Assembly (NCBI GenBank): GCA_049610385.1
Contig: JBMYZL010000002.1
Coordinates: forward strand, 1-64,000
From: JBMYZL01 sp049610385
GTDB lineage: Bacteria; Bacteroidota; Bacteroidia; Flavobacteriales_D; Sanyastnellaceae
DNA length: 64,000 bases
Direction: 5' to 3'
The position numbers were made by a program, and so were the translations under genes. The notes under the pieces are model-generated. The model worked only from the letters and a program-made list of their open reading frames with translations, made no database searches and was not told the origin of the DNA. This document shows, in pieces, positions 46,103 through 54,049 of the stretch; positions within the stretch are counted from its first letter, which is position 1, and every line of letters begins with the position of its first letter.

Positions 46103-47182
46103 ATGACAGCTAAAATTTCACCCACAAAAGTCGGTATCACTGCAGGTGATCCGAATGGCATCGGTCTCGAGGCGGTGTTGAAGGTCTTTCAAGACCCGCG
46201 AATGTTCGAAATCGCCATCCCAGTGGTCTATGCCACGCGCGACCTCTTGGAACAGGTGTTGGAGACCATTGGAGAGCACAATGCAATGGAGATTTTTGTG
46301 GCAGAGGATGGGAGCCACGCGAAGCCCCGCAATTTGAACTTGGTTGCCATACAAGAGGAGCCCTATACGCCACAATGGGGCGAGGTGAGTGCTGAGGCTG
46401 GACAGTTTGCCATGAAATCTTTGGAGGCCGCTGTGGCGGATTTGGCTTCGACAAAAGTGGATGTACTGGTGACTTCTCCGATTCACAAAGACGCCATGCG
46501 AAACAGTGGCTTTGGCTTTCCCGGACACACCGAGTATTTGCAGAAAGTGGCCAATGCGGATGAGGTATTGATGCTGCTGTGTGCCGGGGACCTCCGCATC
46601 GGGGTGGCGACAGGACACATCCCTTTGAAAGAAGTCAGTGGTGCCTTGTCGACAGCCTTGATTCGGAAAAAAGTTCTTTTGATGCGGGACAGCCTGTCTC
46701 GAGATTTTGGTTGCCCATCGCCGCGAATTGCTGTTTTGGGTCTGAATCCACATGCATCAGACAATGGACTGATGGGAGATGAGGAGAAAAAAATCATTTT
46801 ACCGGTCATTCGGGAATTGGCTGCAGAAGGATTGCATGTCATGGGCCCCTATGCCGCAGATGGCTTTTTTGGCAGCGGGGCTTTCAAGGCGTTTGATGGG
46901 GTGTTGGCGATGTATCACGATCAGGGATTGGCACCATTCAAGGCCTTGAGTTTCGGTGCTGGGGTGAATTTCACGGCAGGACTTCCCATTGTGCGGACTT
47001 CACCGGATCACGGGACCGGATTCGATATTGCTGGAAAAGGCCAGGCGCGTGCGGATTCTACGCGGGCAGCCATTTACATGGCCAGGGACATCCGGATCCA
47101 TCGGAGGGAGCACCGGGACTATGCGTCGAATCCATTGGAAATCAAAACAAAGCATCGTCGCGACGACGATCGCCGCCGGTGA
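46103..47182 (+). CDS. pdxA: 4-hydroxythreonine-4-phosphate dehydrogenase
   Basis: A 359-residue metal-dependent dehydrogenase of the DXP-dependent pyridoxal phosphate pathway. The GITAGDPNGIG start, TSPIHKDAM, the metal-binding His in FPGHTEYL, VLGLNPHASDNG, AMYHDQGLAPFK and RTSPDHGTGFDIAG are all canonical. The C-terminus has an extra basic tail ending HRRDDDRRR, about ten residues beyond the usual end. The DUF177 gene starts 53 bases downstream. Confidence 0.97.
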   Translation: MTAKISPTKVGITAGDPNGIGLEAVLKVFQDPRMFEIAIPVVYATRDLLEQVLETIGEHNAMEIFVAEDGSHAKPRNLNLVAIQEEPYTPQWGEVSAEAGQFAMKSLEAAVADLASTKVDVLVTSPIHKDAMRNSGFGFPGHTEYLQKVANADEVLMLLCAGDLRIGVATGHIPLKEVSGALSTALIRKKVLLMRDSLSRDFGCPSPRIAVLGLNPHASDNGLMGDEEKKIILPVIRELAAEGLHVMGPYAADGFFGSGAFKAFDGVLAMYHDQGLAPFKALSFGAGVNFTAGLPIVRTSPDHGTGFDIAGKGQARADSTRAAIYMARDIRIHRREHRDYASNPLEIKTKHRRDDDRRR

Positions 47183-47183
47183 G

Positions 47184-47214
47184 TTGTTCTTCTTTTGTGA
47201 ATTGTCTATCTTTG
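47184..47214 (+). promoter_or_regulatory. promoter of the DUF177-rpmF operon
   Basis: TTG at 47184-47186, 20 bases, then TATCTTTG at 47207-47214, an exact TAnnTTTG. This is the best two-box match in the window and lies 21 bases before the ATG at 47236. Confidence 0.65.
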
Positions 47215-47235
47215 CCACCCCAATTTTTGGAGGAC

Positions 47236-47763
47236 ATGGACGTTATGGCGCCTTTCCGGATTGCTTTTGAAGGTCTGAAGCCTGGCAAACATGACTTCGA
47301 AATGAGGGTGGATACGGAGTTCTTTGATTCTTTTCCCCTCTCGGAGTTGTCATCGGTTGATGCAACTTGTCGCGTAGAATTGGACAAAATTGGAACCACA
47401 TTGGATTGTGTGGTGAAGTTGTCTGGCCTTTGCGACTTGCCTTGTGACCGATGCTTGGCCCCCATCCAGTTGCCTCTGGCCTTTCAAGAAAGACTTGTGG
47501 TGAAGTTGGGTGAGGTGACAGATTTGGAAAGTGAAGTTTGGACTTTGGGTTCGGATGTTCACGAGTTGGACTTGTCCCATGCCGTGTTTGAATGGTGTCA
47601 TCTGGCCTTGCCCAATCGACGTATTCATGCAACTGAAGCGGAATGTGATCCAGAAGTCACTGGTCGCATTGGATGGCAAGATGAAGGCCCTTCCACAGGT
47701 CCTTCCGAAGGAGAAAAAGATGATATCGACCCCCGTTGGAACGCATTGAAAGACTTGAAATAA
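47236..47763 (+). CDS. DUF177 (YceD-like) domain protein
   Basis: A 175-residue acidic protein of the DUF177/YceD family, nearly always encoded just before rpmF, as here. In other bacteria and plants the family is linked to 23S rRNA accumulation. The family core is CDLPCDRCLAPIQLPL (two CxxC-like cysteine pairs, residues about 67-75), followed by an acidic middle and DPRWNALKDLK at the end. A frame open from a GTG at 47179 exists, but the promoter at 47184-47214 and an AGGA just upstream support the ATG at 47236. Its own promoter makes it independent of pdxA. Confidence 0.9.
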   Translation: MDVMAPFRIAFEGLKPGKHDFEMRVDTEFFDSFPLSELSSVDATCRVELDKIGTTLDCVVKLSGLCDLPCDRCLAPIQLPLAFQERLVVKLGEVTDLESEVWTLGSDVHELDLSHAVFEWCHLALPNRRIHATEAECDPEVTGRIGWQDEGPSTGPSEGEKDDIDPRWNALKDLK

Positions 47764-47773
47764 CACCTCTGTC

Positions 47774-47962
47774 ATGGCACATCCCAAACGCCGCCAAAGC
47801 AAAGCTCGCACGCGCAAGCGCCGAGCACACGACGCATTGACTCCTGCGAACATCGCGACCTGCCCAACCACTGGACAGCCGCACCAATTTCATCGCGCCC
47901 ACTGGCACGAAGGGAAACTGTATTATCGCGGAAAGGTGGTCATGGAGCGCGAGGAGGCTTAA
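47774..47962 (+). CDS. rpmF: 50S ribosomal protein L32
   Basis: A 62-residue ribosomal protein. MAHPKRRQSKARTRKRRAHD is the Bacteroidota L32 N-terminus, followed by TTGQPHQFHRAHW and YYRGKVV. Only one Cys is present, so this is the zinc-free form. It follows the DUF177 gene by 10 bases and a strong terminator follows at 48000. The plsX gene that often follows rpmF is absent here. Confidence 0.97.
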   Translation: MAHPKRRQSKARTRKRRAHDALTPANIATCPTTGQPHQFHRAHWHEGKLYYRGKVVMEREEA

Positions 47963-47999
47963 CACGCCCAGCATCTTTTGACCAGAGCATTTGAACAGA

Positions 48000-48029
48000 G
48001 GCTGTCTCCCCCCAGGGAGGCGGCCTTTT
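48000..48029 (+). terminator. rho-independent terminator after rpmF
   Basis: GGCTGTCTCCC pairs with GGGAGGCGGCC over 11 bp (including G-T pairs) around a 4-base loop CCCA, followed by TTTT. It ends the DUF177-rpmF unit and also faces the 3' end of riboflavin synthase. Confidence 0.85.
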
Positions 48030-48076
48030 CTCGTTCAAATCAGTGGGATGCTGATGAAAATCACCGGGCTGGCGTT

Positions 48077-48664
48077 TTAGCGCCGGAGAAGGCGAGCGAC
48101 GTATTTCCCAACAATGTCAAATTCAATGTTGACACGGCTCACTCCAACTTGCAGTGCATGCAGATTGGTATGCGCCCAAGTGTAGGGAATGATGGCCACG
48201 CTGAAGCCGGTATTTGTGCTATCGACGACGGTTAAGCTGATGCCATTGATGGTGATTGACCCTTTTTCCACGGTCACACCAGCGTCGGGGTCATCCAGTT
48301 CGAACCGAAGCTCCCAGCTTCCGTCCTGGGTTTCGATGTGGGACAACAATGCAGTGGTGTCAACATGTCCTTGAACGATGTGCCCGTCGAGTCGAGCTCC
48401 GATTTGGGTGCAACGTTCCAGATTGAAGGCCTCTCCAATTTGTCGTTCACCCAAATTGGTTTTTTTGATGGTTTCCTCGATGGCCGTCACCCGGTATTGG
48501 TCCCCTTGAATTTCCACCACAGTGAGGCAAACCCCGTCATGAGCGAGGCTTTGATCAATATGCAATTCAGAGGTGAAGGGACACGTCAAGGTCAGATGAA
48601 CATTGCTGCCCTCGTGTTCGATGTTCTTCAGAATGCCAATGCCTTCAATGATGCCTGTGAACAT
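48077..48664 (-). CDS. ribE: riboflavin synthase alpha subunit
   Basis: A 195-residue enzyme that converts two 6,7-dimethyl-8-ribityllumazine molecules into riboflavin. It begins MFTGIIEGIG and has the tandem lumazine-binding repeats, with HDGVCLTVV in the first and NGISLTVV in the second, plus GHIVQGHVDTT. The length is normal. It is the last gene of the leftward run after lptB, 53 bases away. No FMN riboswitch could be seen upstream. Confidence 0.97.
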   Translation of the reverse strand: MFTGIIEGIGILKNIEHEGSNVHLTLTCPFTSELHIDQSLAHDGVCLTVVEIQGDQYRVTAIEETIKKTNLGERQIGEAFNLERCTQIGARLDGHIVQGHVDTTALLSHIETQDGSWELRFELDDPDAGVTVEKGSITINGISLTVVDSTNTGFSVAIIPYTWAHTNLHALQVGVSRVNIEFDIVGKYVARLLRR

Positions 48665-48717
48665 GTTGTTGGGTTTATTTCAAAAACCGTTTTGCAAACT
48701 GTTTGTTCCGAATGACA

Positions 48718-49467
48718 TCAAGACGAGCGCAACACAAAATTCGCGCCCAAATATACCCGTCGGACCTGCTCATCCGCTGCGAGCTCCTCTGCGGTGCCAT
48801 GTTTCAAAATGCGCCCTTCAAACAGCAGATAAGCGCGGTCAGTGATGTGAAGGATTTCTTGGACGTTGTGGTCAGTAATCAAGACCCCAATCCCCCGGTC
48901 GCGCAATTGCTCTACGATGCGTTGAATATCTTCAACAGCAATGGGATCCACCCCAGCAAAAGGTTCATCGAGCAAAATGTACTTGGGGTCAGTCGCCAAT
49001 GCGCGGGCAATCTCTGTTCGGCGAGCTTCACCACCGCTGAGGACGTCTCCATTGGATTTTCGGACTTTCTGCAGGCCAAATTCGGTAAGCAATCCTTCCA
49101 GTTTGTCCCGCCTTTCGGCTGACGTCAAATCGCGCAGTTCCAAAATGGCCATGATGTTGTCTTCAACGCTCAACTTTCGGAACACCGATTTTTCTTGCGG
49201 CAAATACCCAATCCCGAGCCGACTGCGGGCATACATGGGTTCGCGTGTGATGTCTTGGTTGTCCAAAAGGACTTGGCCCGAATCGGGTCGGATGAGCCCC
49301 ACGACCATGTAAAAACTGGTGGTTTTCCCAGCACCGTTGGGTCCCAGCAAGCCCACCACCTCACCTTGCCTGACTTCGAAAGAAACCTCGTTGACTACGC
49401 GCCGAGATCCGTATTGCTTGACCACAGCGACTGCCGACAGTTTCGAGGCCACTGAGGCTTTTTCCAT
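48718..49467 (-). CDS. lptB: LPS export ABC transporter ATP-binding protein
   Basis: A 249-residue ATPase that powers LptFG in moving LPS to the outer membrane. Walker A GPNGAGKTT is at residues 42-50, with the signature LSGGEARRTEIARAL, Walker B ILLDEPFAGVDP and the switch His in LITDHNV, all in LptB form. The open frame reaches 49776, but the ATG at 49467 starts at the normal LptB N-terminus and has a TATTTTCG box exactly 4 bases upstream. In Bacteroidota lptB usually lies with kdsD and tatC, as here. Confidence 0.96.
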   Translation of the reverse strand: MEKASVASKLSAVAVVKQYGSRRVVNEVSFEVRQGEVVGLLGPNGAGKTTSFYMVVGLIRPDSGQVLLDNQDITREPMYARSRLGIGYLPQEKSVFRKLSVEDNIMAILELRDLTSAERRDKLEGLLTEFGLQKVRKSNGDVLSGGEARRTEIARALATDPKYILLDEPFAGVDPIAVEDIQRIVEQLRDRGIGVLITDHNVQEILHITDRAYLLFEGRILKHGTAEELAADEQVRRVYLGANFVLRSS

Positions 49468-49471
49468 GAGG

Positions 49472-49479
49472 CGAAAATA
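49472..49479 (-). promoter_or_regulatory. candidate -7 element TATTTTCG for lptB
   Basis: One mismatch from TAnnTTTG, ending 4 bases (CCTC) before the lptB ATG. A TTG lies 17 bases upstream as a possible -33 element. Confidence 0.5.
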
Positions 49480-49573
49480 CACAATTCCAAAGTGAGCAAC
49501 GCGCGGCGATTGGCTAGCGGCTTGAGGCAAAATCCGTTCTTCCAAAGCGGTCCAAATGGGGTTGCGTTCCAGA

Positions 49574-49593
49574 GCCCCATTCAACAATGGGGC
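49574..49593. repeat. perfect 8-bp inverted repeat between DUF5686 and lptB
   Basis: GCCCCATT and AATGGGGC flank the loop CAAC. There is no T-run on either side, so it is not a standard terminator. It could be a pausing or processing hairpin on the leftward transcript. Confidence 0.4.
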
Positions 49594-49625
49594 CATGGGT
49601 GAACTTCCGAGGTCATTTGGAATAC

Positions 49626-52073
49626 CTAAAGTTCCACTGAAAACCCCACGCGAAATCCAGATGTTGGTCTTTCGGGGTCCGAAGGGGCGTCCAATCGCAT
49701 CACATAATCGAGGCGCAAAAAGCCCAAAATGTTCTCGATGCCGGCATTCAATTCGCAATAAGGGGCATTTAACCATTGCGTGGATGCGGGCAGCACCATC
49801 AGGGTTTCGTGCTGGGTGGAAGCAGATCCCAACAGAAGTTTGGCCCCAATTACTTCTCGAAATTTGAGGCGCCGAAGCCCAGGTACAAAATTGAAAATCA
49901 ATCCTTCAGCATGCCATTCTACTGCAGAACGCCACCAGCGGTCGGCAATGAGTTCATAGAAATTCAGCAGGTTAAAAGCCTCCTGACTGTAAAGTACGAT
50001 GCCGGCCGCTGGAACCACCTCCAAGAATGGAAACGGAGCAGATCCAGTGTAGAGACCAGCCTCTGAAAACCACTCCATTCGCCCCCACAACCCCAACCGG
50101 ATTTTGTCGTCAGCAGAGAGCGTCATTCGGGTGTAGTTGTATTGACTGCCAGCAAGACCTCGGAAGGCCTTGGTCATTGTGGCCGTGACAACGGGCCATT
50201 CAGTCCCCAAGGACACCCGATCGAACTGCCCCGCTACGAATCGTTCACCATTTGCCCAGCGCATGGACATCGTGACTTCGGCGGTCACCAACTCGGTTAA
50301 AGGGTCGCCGGTTTCGGGATCCAAGAAGGCCAATTCTCCTCGAGGAGCCACTTGGCGATGCCTTCCTTCTGCAAAAAAAGTAAAGCCATTCCCAAATTCA
50401 TGAAACACGCTTCCCTCGAAGCGTTCCACTTCCGATAGATTGCTCGCCGCGTTGGTTCGAATGGCGTTCGTCAGCAGTTCTCCTTGACCCAAAGCCCCCC
50501 CCATCCCGAACTGTTCCATGTCCCGTTGCCATGCGATGTTGAATTCGGTTCGGGGGCTCCTGCGTTGAACCACGAGCAAATCAATGCCGCCTTTCCAACG
50601 TCCGTCCGTCCGACCATAAGCGGCATAAAGCCCAGGGAGCCATTTTTTGCTGAATGTGTTGCTGGTTTGCACATCCAATCTCCACCGGTCCCCTTCGATT
50701 GGGTTGTATGAATAGGCTGACCACCATGCCCCCAATTCCAAAGGTCCGGCTTGGATGTAACCTGTCCCCAGGAAGTACCCCGTGCTTTTCAGCAATCGCC
50801 ATGCGCGCATTGCAGTGATGCTGTCCACCATCTCATAAATGCCGGCTTCTCGGTGATTCAATGGACCTGGCCGCAAATCGTCCCAGCCATGTCTTGTGCC
50901 GGCTCTTTCATAGATGACGGATCGTCCCGGCTTCCAGATGCTGTCAGGCCAGTTGGTGGCCAACTCGTGATCACTGAAGGTGATGTTTCGCCGTAGGTAT
51001 ACACCCAATGAGCTTTCCGTCAAGCTGAAATCCATGAGCATTTTCTCGGCGGAAGGAACCCAGTGGTCTTCTTTGCGGGTATAATGCTGTTCAAATGTCA
51101 TGCTTCGGACATAATTGACATTTGCGCCCTCGCTGATTTTGGCCTCAACAGAGACCAAACCCAAGCTCAATGTGTCAATCCACATTTCTCCTTCGAAGGT
51201 CAGCTCCCCTCGCCGTCTGGGGACAAAAGCGAAATGAAAAGTCGGCCGCTCAGCGACTGTGACGGTATCCAAGATGTAATACCGGTAGTGCATTTGTCCC
51301 CGATCGTGCAAGGGCGAAGTGAACGCCCGATCGAGGATGAGCATTCGGTTTTCGTAGAGATTGATGGCTGGAAACCGACTGTTCAACTCCGCGGGGTTGT
51401 CGTCTTCACCCAGGCCGGACAGTTGGGCCGCATGAACGGTTTCTTGCTTGCGTCGGGGGTCGGATTGAAGGTGATGTGTGCTCAAGGACTCACCGATCAA
51501 CAAGGGCAGTGCAGGTCGGGCTTCTGTAGAATCCATGTAATTGAACGCAAACCGGAAGGGTCCCCAATACCACCGTTCAGTTTGTTCCTTTTGGATGTCA
51601 TTGATATCCAGTTCAATTCGTGACCAACTGTTGAATCGAAGAGCGGGAATGCTGGATGGGTCATTCTCGGACTTGGCGGCACGGATGCGCTCAAAAAGTG
51701 GAATTGCCGGATTGACTTCTTCCTCATCTGGACGAACCTCTGCTGCACCCAGTAACACTTCCCTTGGTTCCAAGGCGATGTTCATTTCTGTTTCTACGCC
51801 TTTGAGGATGTCAATGGATTGGGGCGTGTATCCAATGAAACTCACTTGCAACCGCCCGGGCCGATTCTCAGTGCGCAAATCATAAGATCCATCCGTGCGG
51901 GAAGTGGTGCCTTGTCCAGATCCACTGAAAGCCAAGTTGACATAAGGCAATGGTGATCCAGTGGCGCCATCAAATACGTGGCCATGAACACGGGTTGTTT
52001 GCGCCCCTGCAAATGCAGGAATCCATAGCCCAATCCACATCCACAAGGTCCATTTGAATGCTTTGCCGCGCAT
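49626..52073 (-). CDS. DUF5686/carboxypeptidase-regulatory-like outer-membrane protein
   Basis: An 815-residue outer-membrane protein. A signal peptide ends at FAGAQ (about residue 25). A carboxypeptidase regulatory-like beta-sandwich (HGHVFDGATGSPLPYVNLAF, SFIGYTPQ) is followed by a large DUF5686 region with many amphipathic strands, closing in VGFSVEL at the C-terminus as a beta-barrel would. The role is unknown, but genes of this type sit constantly in the kdsD-tatC-lptB cluster of Bacteroidota, which suggests an envelope function. It starts 4 bases after the tatC stop. Confidence 0.88.
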   Translation of the reverse strand: MRGKAFKWTLWMWIGLWIPAFAGAQTTRVHGHVFDGATGSPLPYVNLAFSGSGQGTTSRTDGSYDLRTENRPGRLQVSFIGYTPQSIDILKGVETEMNIALEPREVLLGAAEVRPDEEEVNPAIPLFERIRAAKSENDPSSIPALRFNSWSRIELDINDIQKEQTERWYWGPFRFAFNYMDSTEARPALPLLIGESLSTHHLQSDPRRKQETVHAAQLSGLGEDDNPAELNSRFPAINLYENRMLILDRAFTSPLHDRGQMHYRYYILDTVTVAERPTFHFAFVPRRRGELTFEGEMWIDTLSLGLVSVEAKISEGANVNYVRSMTFEQHYTRKEDHWVPSAEKMLMDFSLTESSLGVYLRRNITFSDHELATNWPDSIWKPGRSVIYERAGTRHGWDDLRPGPLNHREAGIYEMVDSITAMRAWRLLKSTGYFLGTGYIQAGPLELGAWWSAYSYNPIEGDRWRLDVQTSNTFSKKWLPGLYAAYGRTDGRWKGGIDLLVVQRRSPRTEFNIAWQRDMEQFGMGGALGQGELLTNAIRTNAASNLSEVERFEGSVFHEFGNGFTFFAEGRHRQVAPRGELAFLDPETGDPLTELVTAEVTMSMRWANGERFVAGQFDRVSLGTEWPVVTATMTKAFRGLAGSQYNYTRMTLSADDKIRLGLWGRMEWFSEAGLYTGSAPFPFLEVVPAAGIVLYSQEAFNLLNFYELIADRWWRSAVEWHAEGLIFNFVPGLRRLKFREVIGAKLLLGSASTQHETLMVLPASTQWLNAPYCELNAGIENILGFLRLDYVMRLDAPSDPERPTSGFRVGFSVEL

Positions 52074-52077
52074 GGCA

Positions 52078-52905
52078 TCAGTTTTTCGCCATCTTACGGG
52101 TGACCCGTCGGGAAATCATGATGCCCAATTCGTAGAGGACCAAGACAGGCATCGAGACCAAAATTTGACTCGTCAAGTCCGGAGGCGTAATGATTGCTGA
52201 GATCACCAAAATTCCCACCAATGCATGACGGCGATAGGATTTCAGCAAATCGGGGGTGACCAGCCCAGCTTTGCTCAAGAAATACACAATGACCGGCAGC
52301 TGAAAGATAAGCCCGGAGGCCAGTGTGATGGAGGCAATGGTTTTCATGTATGACATCACACCGATTCGAGCGGCGACGTCAGCCAGCTCATAGTTGCCTA
52401 GAAATTGCAACGACATCGGGGAAATGATGAAGTACCCAAAAGTCACACCCAAGAAAAACAAGAGGGTCGTCGCTGCACCAATGCCCCGAGCTGCCTTGAC
52501 TTCAGCTGGCTTCAATGCAGGGCGAACAAAACCCCAAATTTGTTGGGTCAACAACGGAAAAGAGAGGATGATGCCTCCGATGAAACTCACCAAGATGTGG
52601 GTGGTGAAATTGCCCAGCATGGTGGTGTTGATCAGCTCATAACGGATTTCTGTGACACACAATGCCTCACCCAGTTGCATGGATCTGGACAGTTCGCAAA
52701 GCATTTGAAAAGTCCAAAAGTCCGGCTTGCGAGGGCCGAATAGGACGGTATCAAACAACCAGTCCTTGTTGACAAACAAGGCACCACCCGTCACCACGAT
52801 GGCGAGCACAGCGAAAAACAGCCGCCGCCGCAACTCCTCCAAGTGATCGAGGAATCCCATTTCGACTTCACGATTTGGCGCGTTTGTGGGTTGGTCGAGG
52901 GGCAT
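52078..52905 (-). CDS. tatC: Sec-independent protein translocase TatC
   Basis: A 275-residue inner-membrane protein with six helices that receives twin-arginine signal peptides. The signature MGFLDHLEELRRRLF is at residues 16-30, with SFIGGIILSFPLLTQQIWGFVRPAL and GVTFGYF later, as in canonical TatC. A 15-residue polar extension precedes the signature. No tatA or tatB is near. The upstream neighbour kdsD ends 62 bases before it, and a TATTTTCG box lies in that gap. Confidence 0.96.
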   Translation of the reverse strand: MPLDQPTNAPNREVEMGFLDHLEELRRRLFFAVLAIVVTGGALFVNKDWLFDTVLFGPRKPDFWTFQMLCELSRSMQLGEALCVTEIRYELINTTMLGNFTTHILVSFIGGIILSFPLLTQQIWGFVRPALKPAEVKAARGIGAATTLLFFLGVTFGYFIISPMSLQFLGNYELADVAARIGVMSYMKTIASITLASGLIFQLPVIVYFLSKAGLVTPDLLKSYRRHALVGILVISAIITPPDLTSQILVSMPVLVLYELGIMISRRVTRKMAKN

Positions 52906-52926
52906 GAGGGAAGCTGAGTTCTGATG

Positions 52927-52934
52927 CGAAAATA
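52927..52934 (-). promoter_or_regulatory. candidate -7 element TATTTTCG for tatC
   Basis: Same octamer as before lptB, here 21 bases upstream of the tatC ATG. No -33 box at suitable spacing was found. Confidence 0.35.
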
Positions 52935-52967
52935 CTGTCCCAATCTTGGTTCAGCCCTTGGATGGTC

Positions 52968-53921
52968 TCAAAAAATACCCTCACGCAAGATGTCATGCAA
53001 GTGAATCAATCCGAGGTATTTGTCTTCCTCTGAAACCACAAGGGAAGTGATGGACGCAGCCTCCATCCATTGGAATGCCTCTACTGCCAAAGCACTTGGT
53101 GAGATGGTTTGGGGATTCGGTGTCATCAAATCTCCAGCTGTTTGGCCTGTGGCCAACCCTCTTTCCAATCCACGCCGCAAGTCCCCATCGGTGACAATGC
53201 CCAAGATTCGCTGGCCGTCGTCTGTCACCACAGTGGCACCGTAACGCCCCTCGCTCATGGACAACACCACAGATTCCAAAGATGCATTCGATGAAACGGC
53301 GGGTTTTCGGTCTGCATCCAGCAAATCGGACACGCGGGTGTACAGGCGCTTGCCCAGGGCACCTCCGGGATGAGAGGCTGCAAAATCATCCGCTGAGAAG
53401 CCACGTGCCTCCATCAAACACATGGCCAGAGCATCCCCCAACGCCAGTTGTGCAGCCGTGCTCGCCGTGGGTGCCAAATTGTGCGGACAGGCCTCACGTG
53501 TGACGGAAGCATCAAGTACAAAATCCGCAGCTAGAGCGAGATCTCCTTCAAGGTTACCGGTCAAAGCCACGATGGGTGTGCTGATGCTTTTCAGCAGAGG
53601 AATGAGCATTTTGATCTCAGGGGAGTTTCCACTTTTAGAAATGCAGAGCACAATGTCGCCAGATTGGACAAGTCCGAGGTCGCCATGCAAGGCATCTGCT
53701 GCATGTAGGAATGCTGCTTGGGTGCCAGTGCTGTTGAAGGTGGCGACGAGTTTCCGACCGATGTCAGCACTTTTTCCAATGCCCGCGACAATCAGCCGCC
53801 CAGAGGAAGCGTGAATGCGTTCCACCCATTCGGCAAAAGAAGCGTCTAATCGGTTGATGCAACCAGCAATCGCTTCGCTTTCGATCTTCAGTGTAAGTTT
53901 TGCACGGTTGAGCAGGTCCAT
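52968..53921 (-). CDS. kdsD: KpsF/GutQ family arabinose-5-phosphate isomerase
   Basis: A 317-residue sugar-phosphate isomerase that converts ribulose 5-phosphate to arabinose 5-phosphate for Kdo synthesis. The N-terminal SIS domain shows VAGIGKSADIGRKL, HAADALHGDLG, CISKSGNSPE and ASHPGGALGKRL. Two CBS domains follow (about residues 200-317). The length is normal. It is divergent from recQ across 128 bases. With lptB and rfaE2 it implies a Kdo- and heptose-containing LPS. Confidence 0.95.
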   Translation of the reverse strand: MDLLNRAKLTLKIESEAIAGCINRLDASFAEWVERIHASSGRLIVAGIGKSADIGRKLVATFNSTGTQAAFLHAADALHGDLGLVQSGDIVLCISKSGNSPEIKMLIPLLKSISTPIVALTGNLEGDLALAADFVLDASVTREACPHNLAPTASTAAQLALGDALAMCLMEARGFSADDFAASHPGGALGKRLYTRVSDLLDADRKPAVSSNASLESVVLSMSEGRYGATVVTDDGQRILGIVTDGDLRRGLERGLATGQTAGDLMTPNPQTISPSALAVEAFQWMEAASITSLVVSEEDKYLGLIHLHDILREGIF

Positions 53922-54049
53922 TGTTGAAAGTTTGACGGGCAGATTTTAGACAATTTCACGAGGAATGACACCAGATTCGTTGTATCTTCAGAGTCGGCCT
54001 TGGCCTATACCAAACCCGCTCCTTTCAGTAGGGCAAACGTACGGAACCT

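Noticed and set aside
48665..48717. FMN riboswitch before riboflavin synthase
   Set aside because: The gap is only 53 bases and lacks the RFN element's conserved blocks.
53922..54049. TATCTTCA at about 53983 as the recQ promoter
   Set aside because: Two mismatches to TAnnTTTG and no -33 partner, so it is not reported as a feature.
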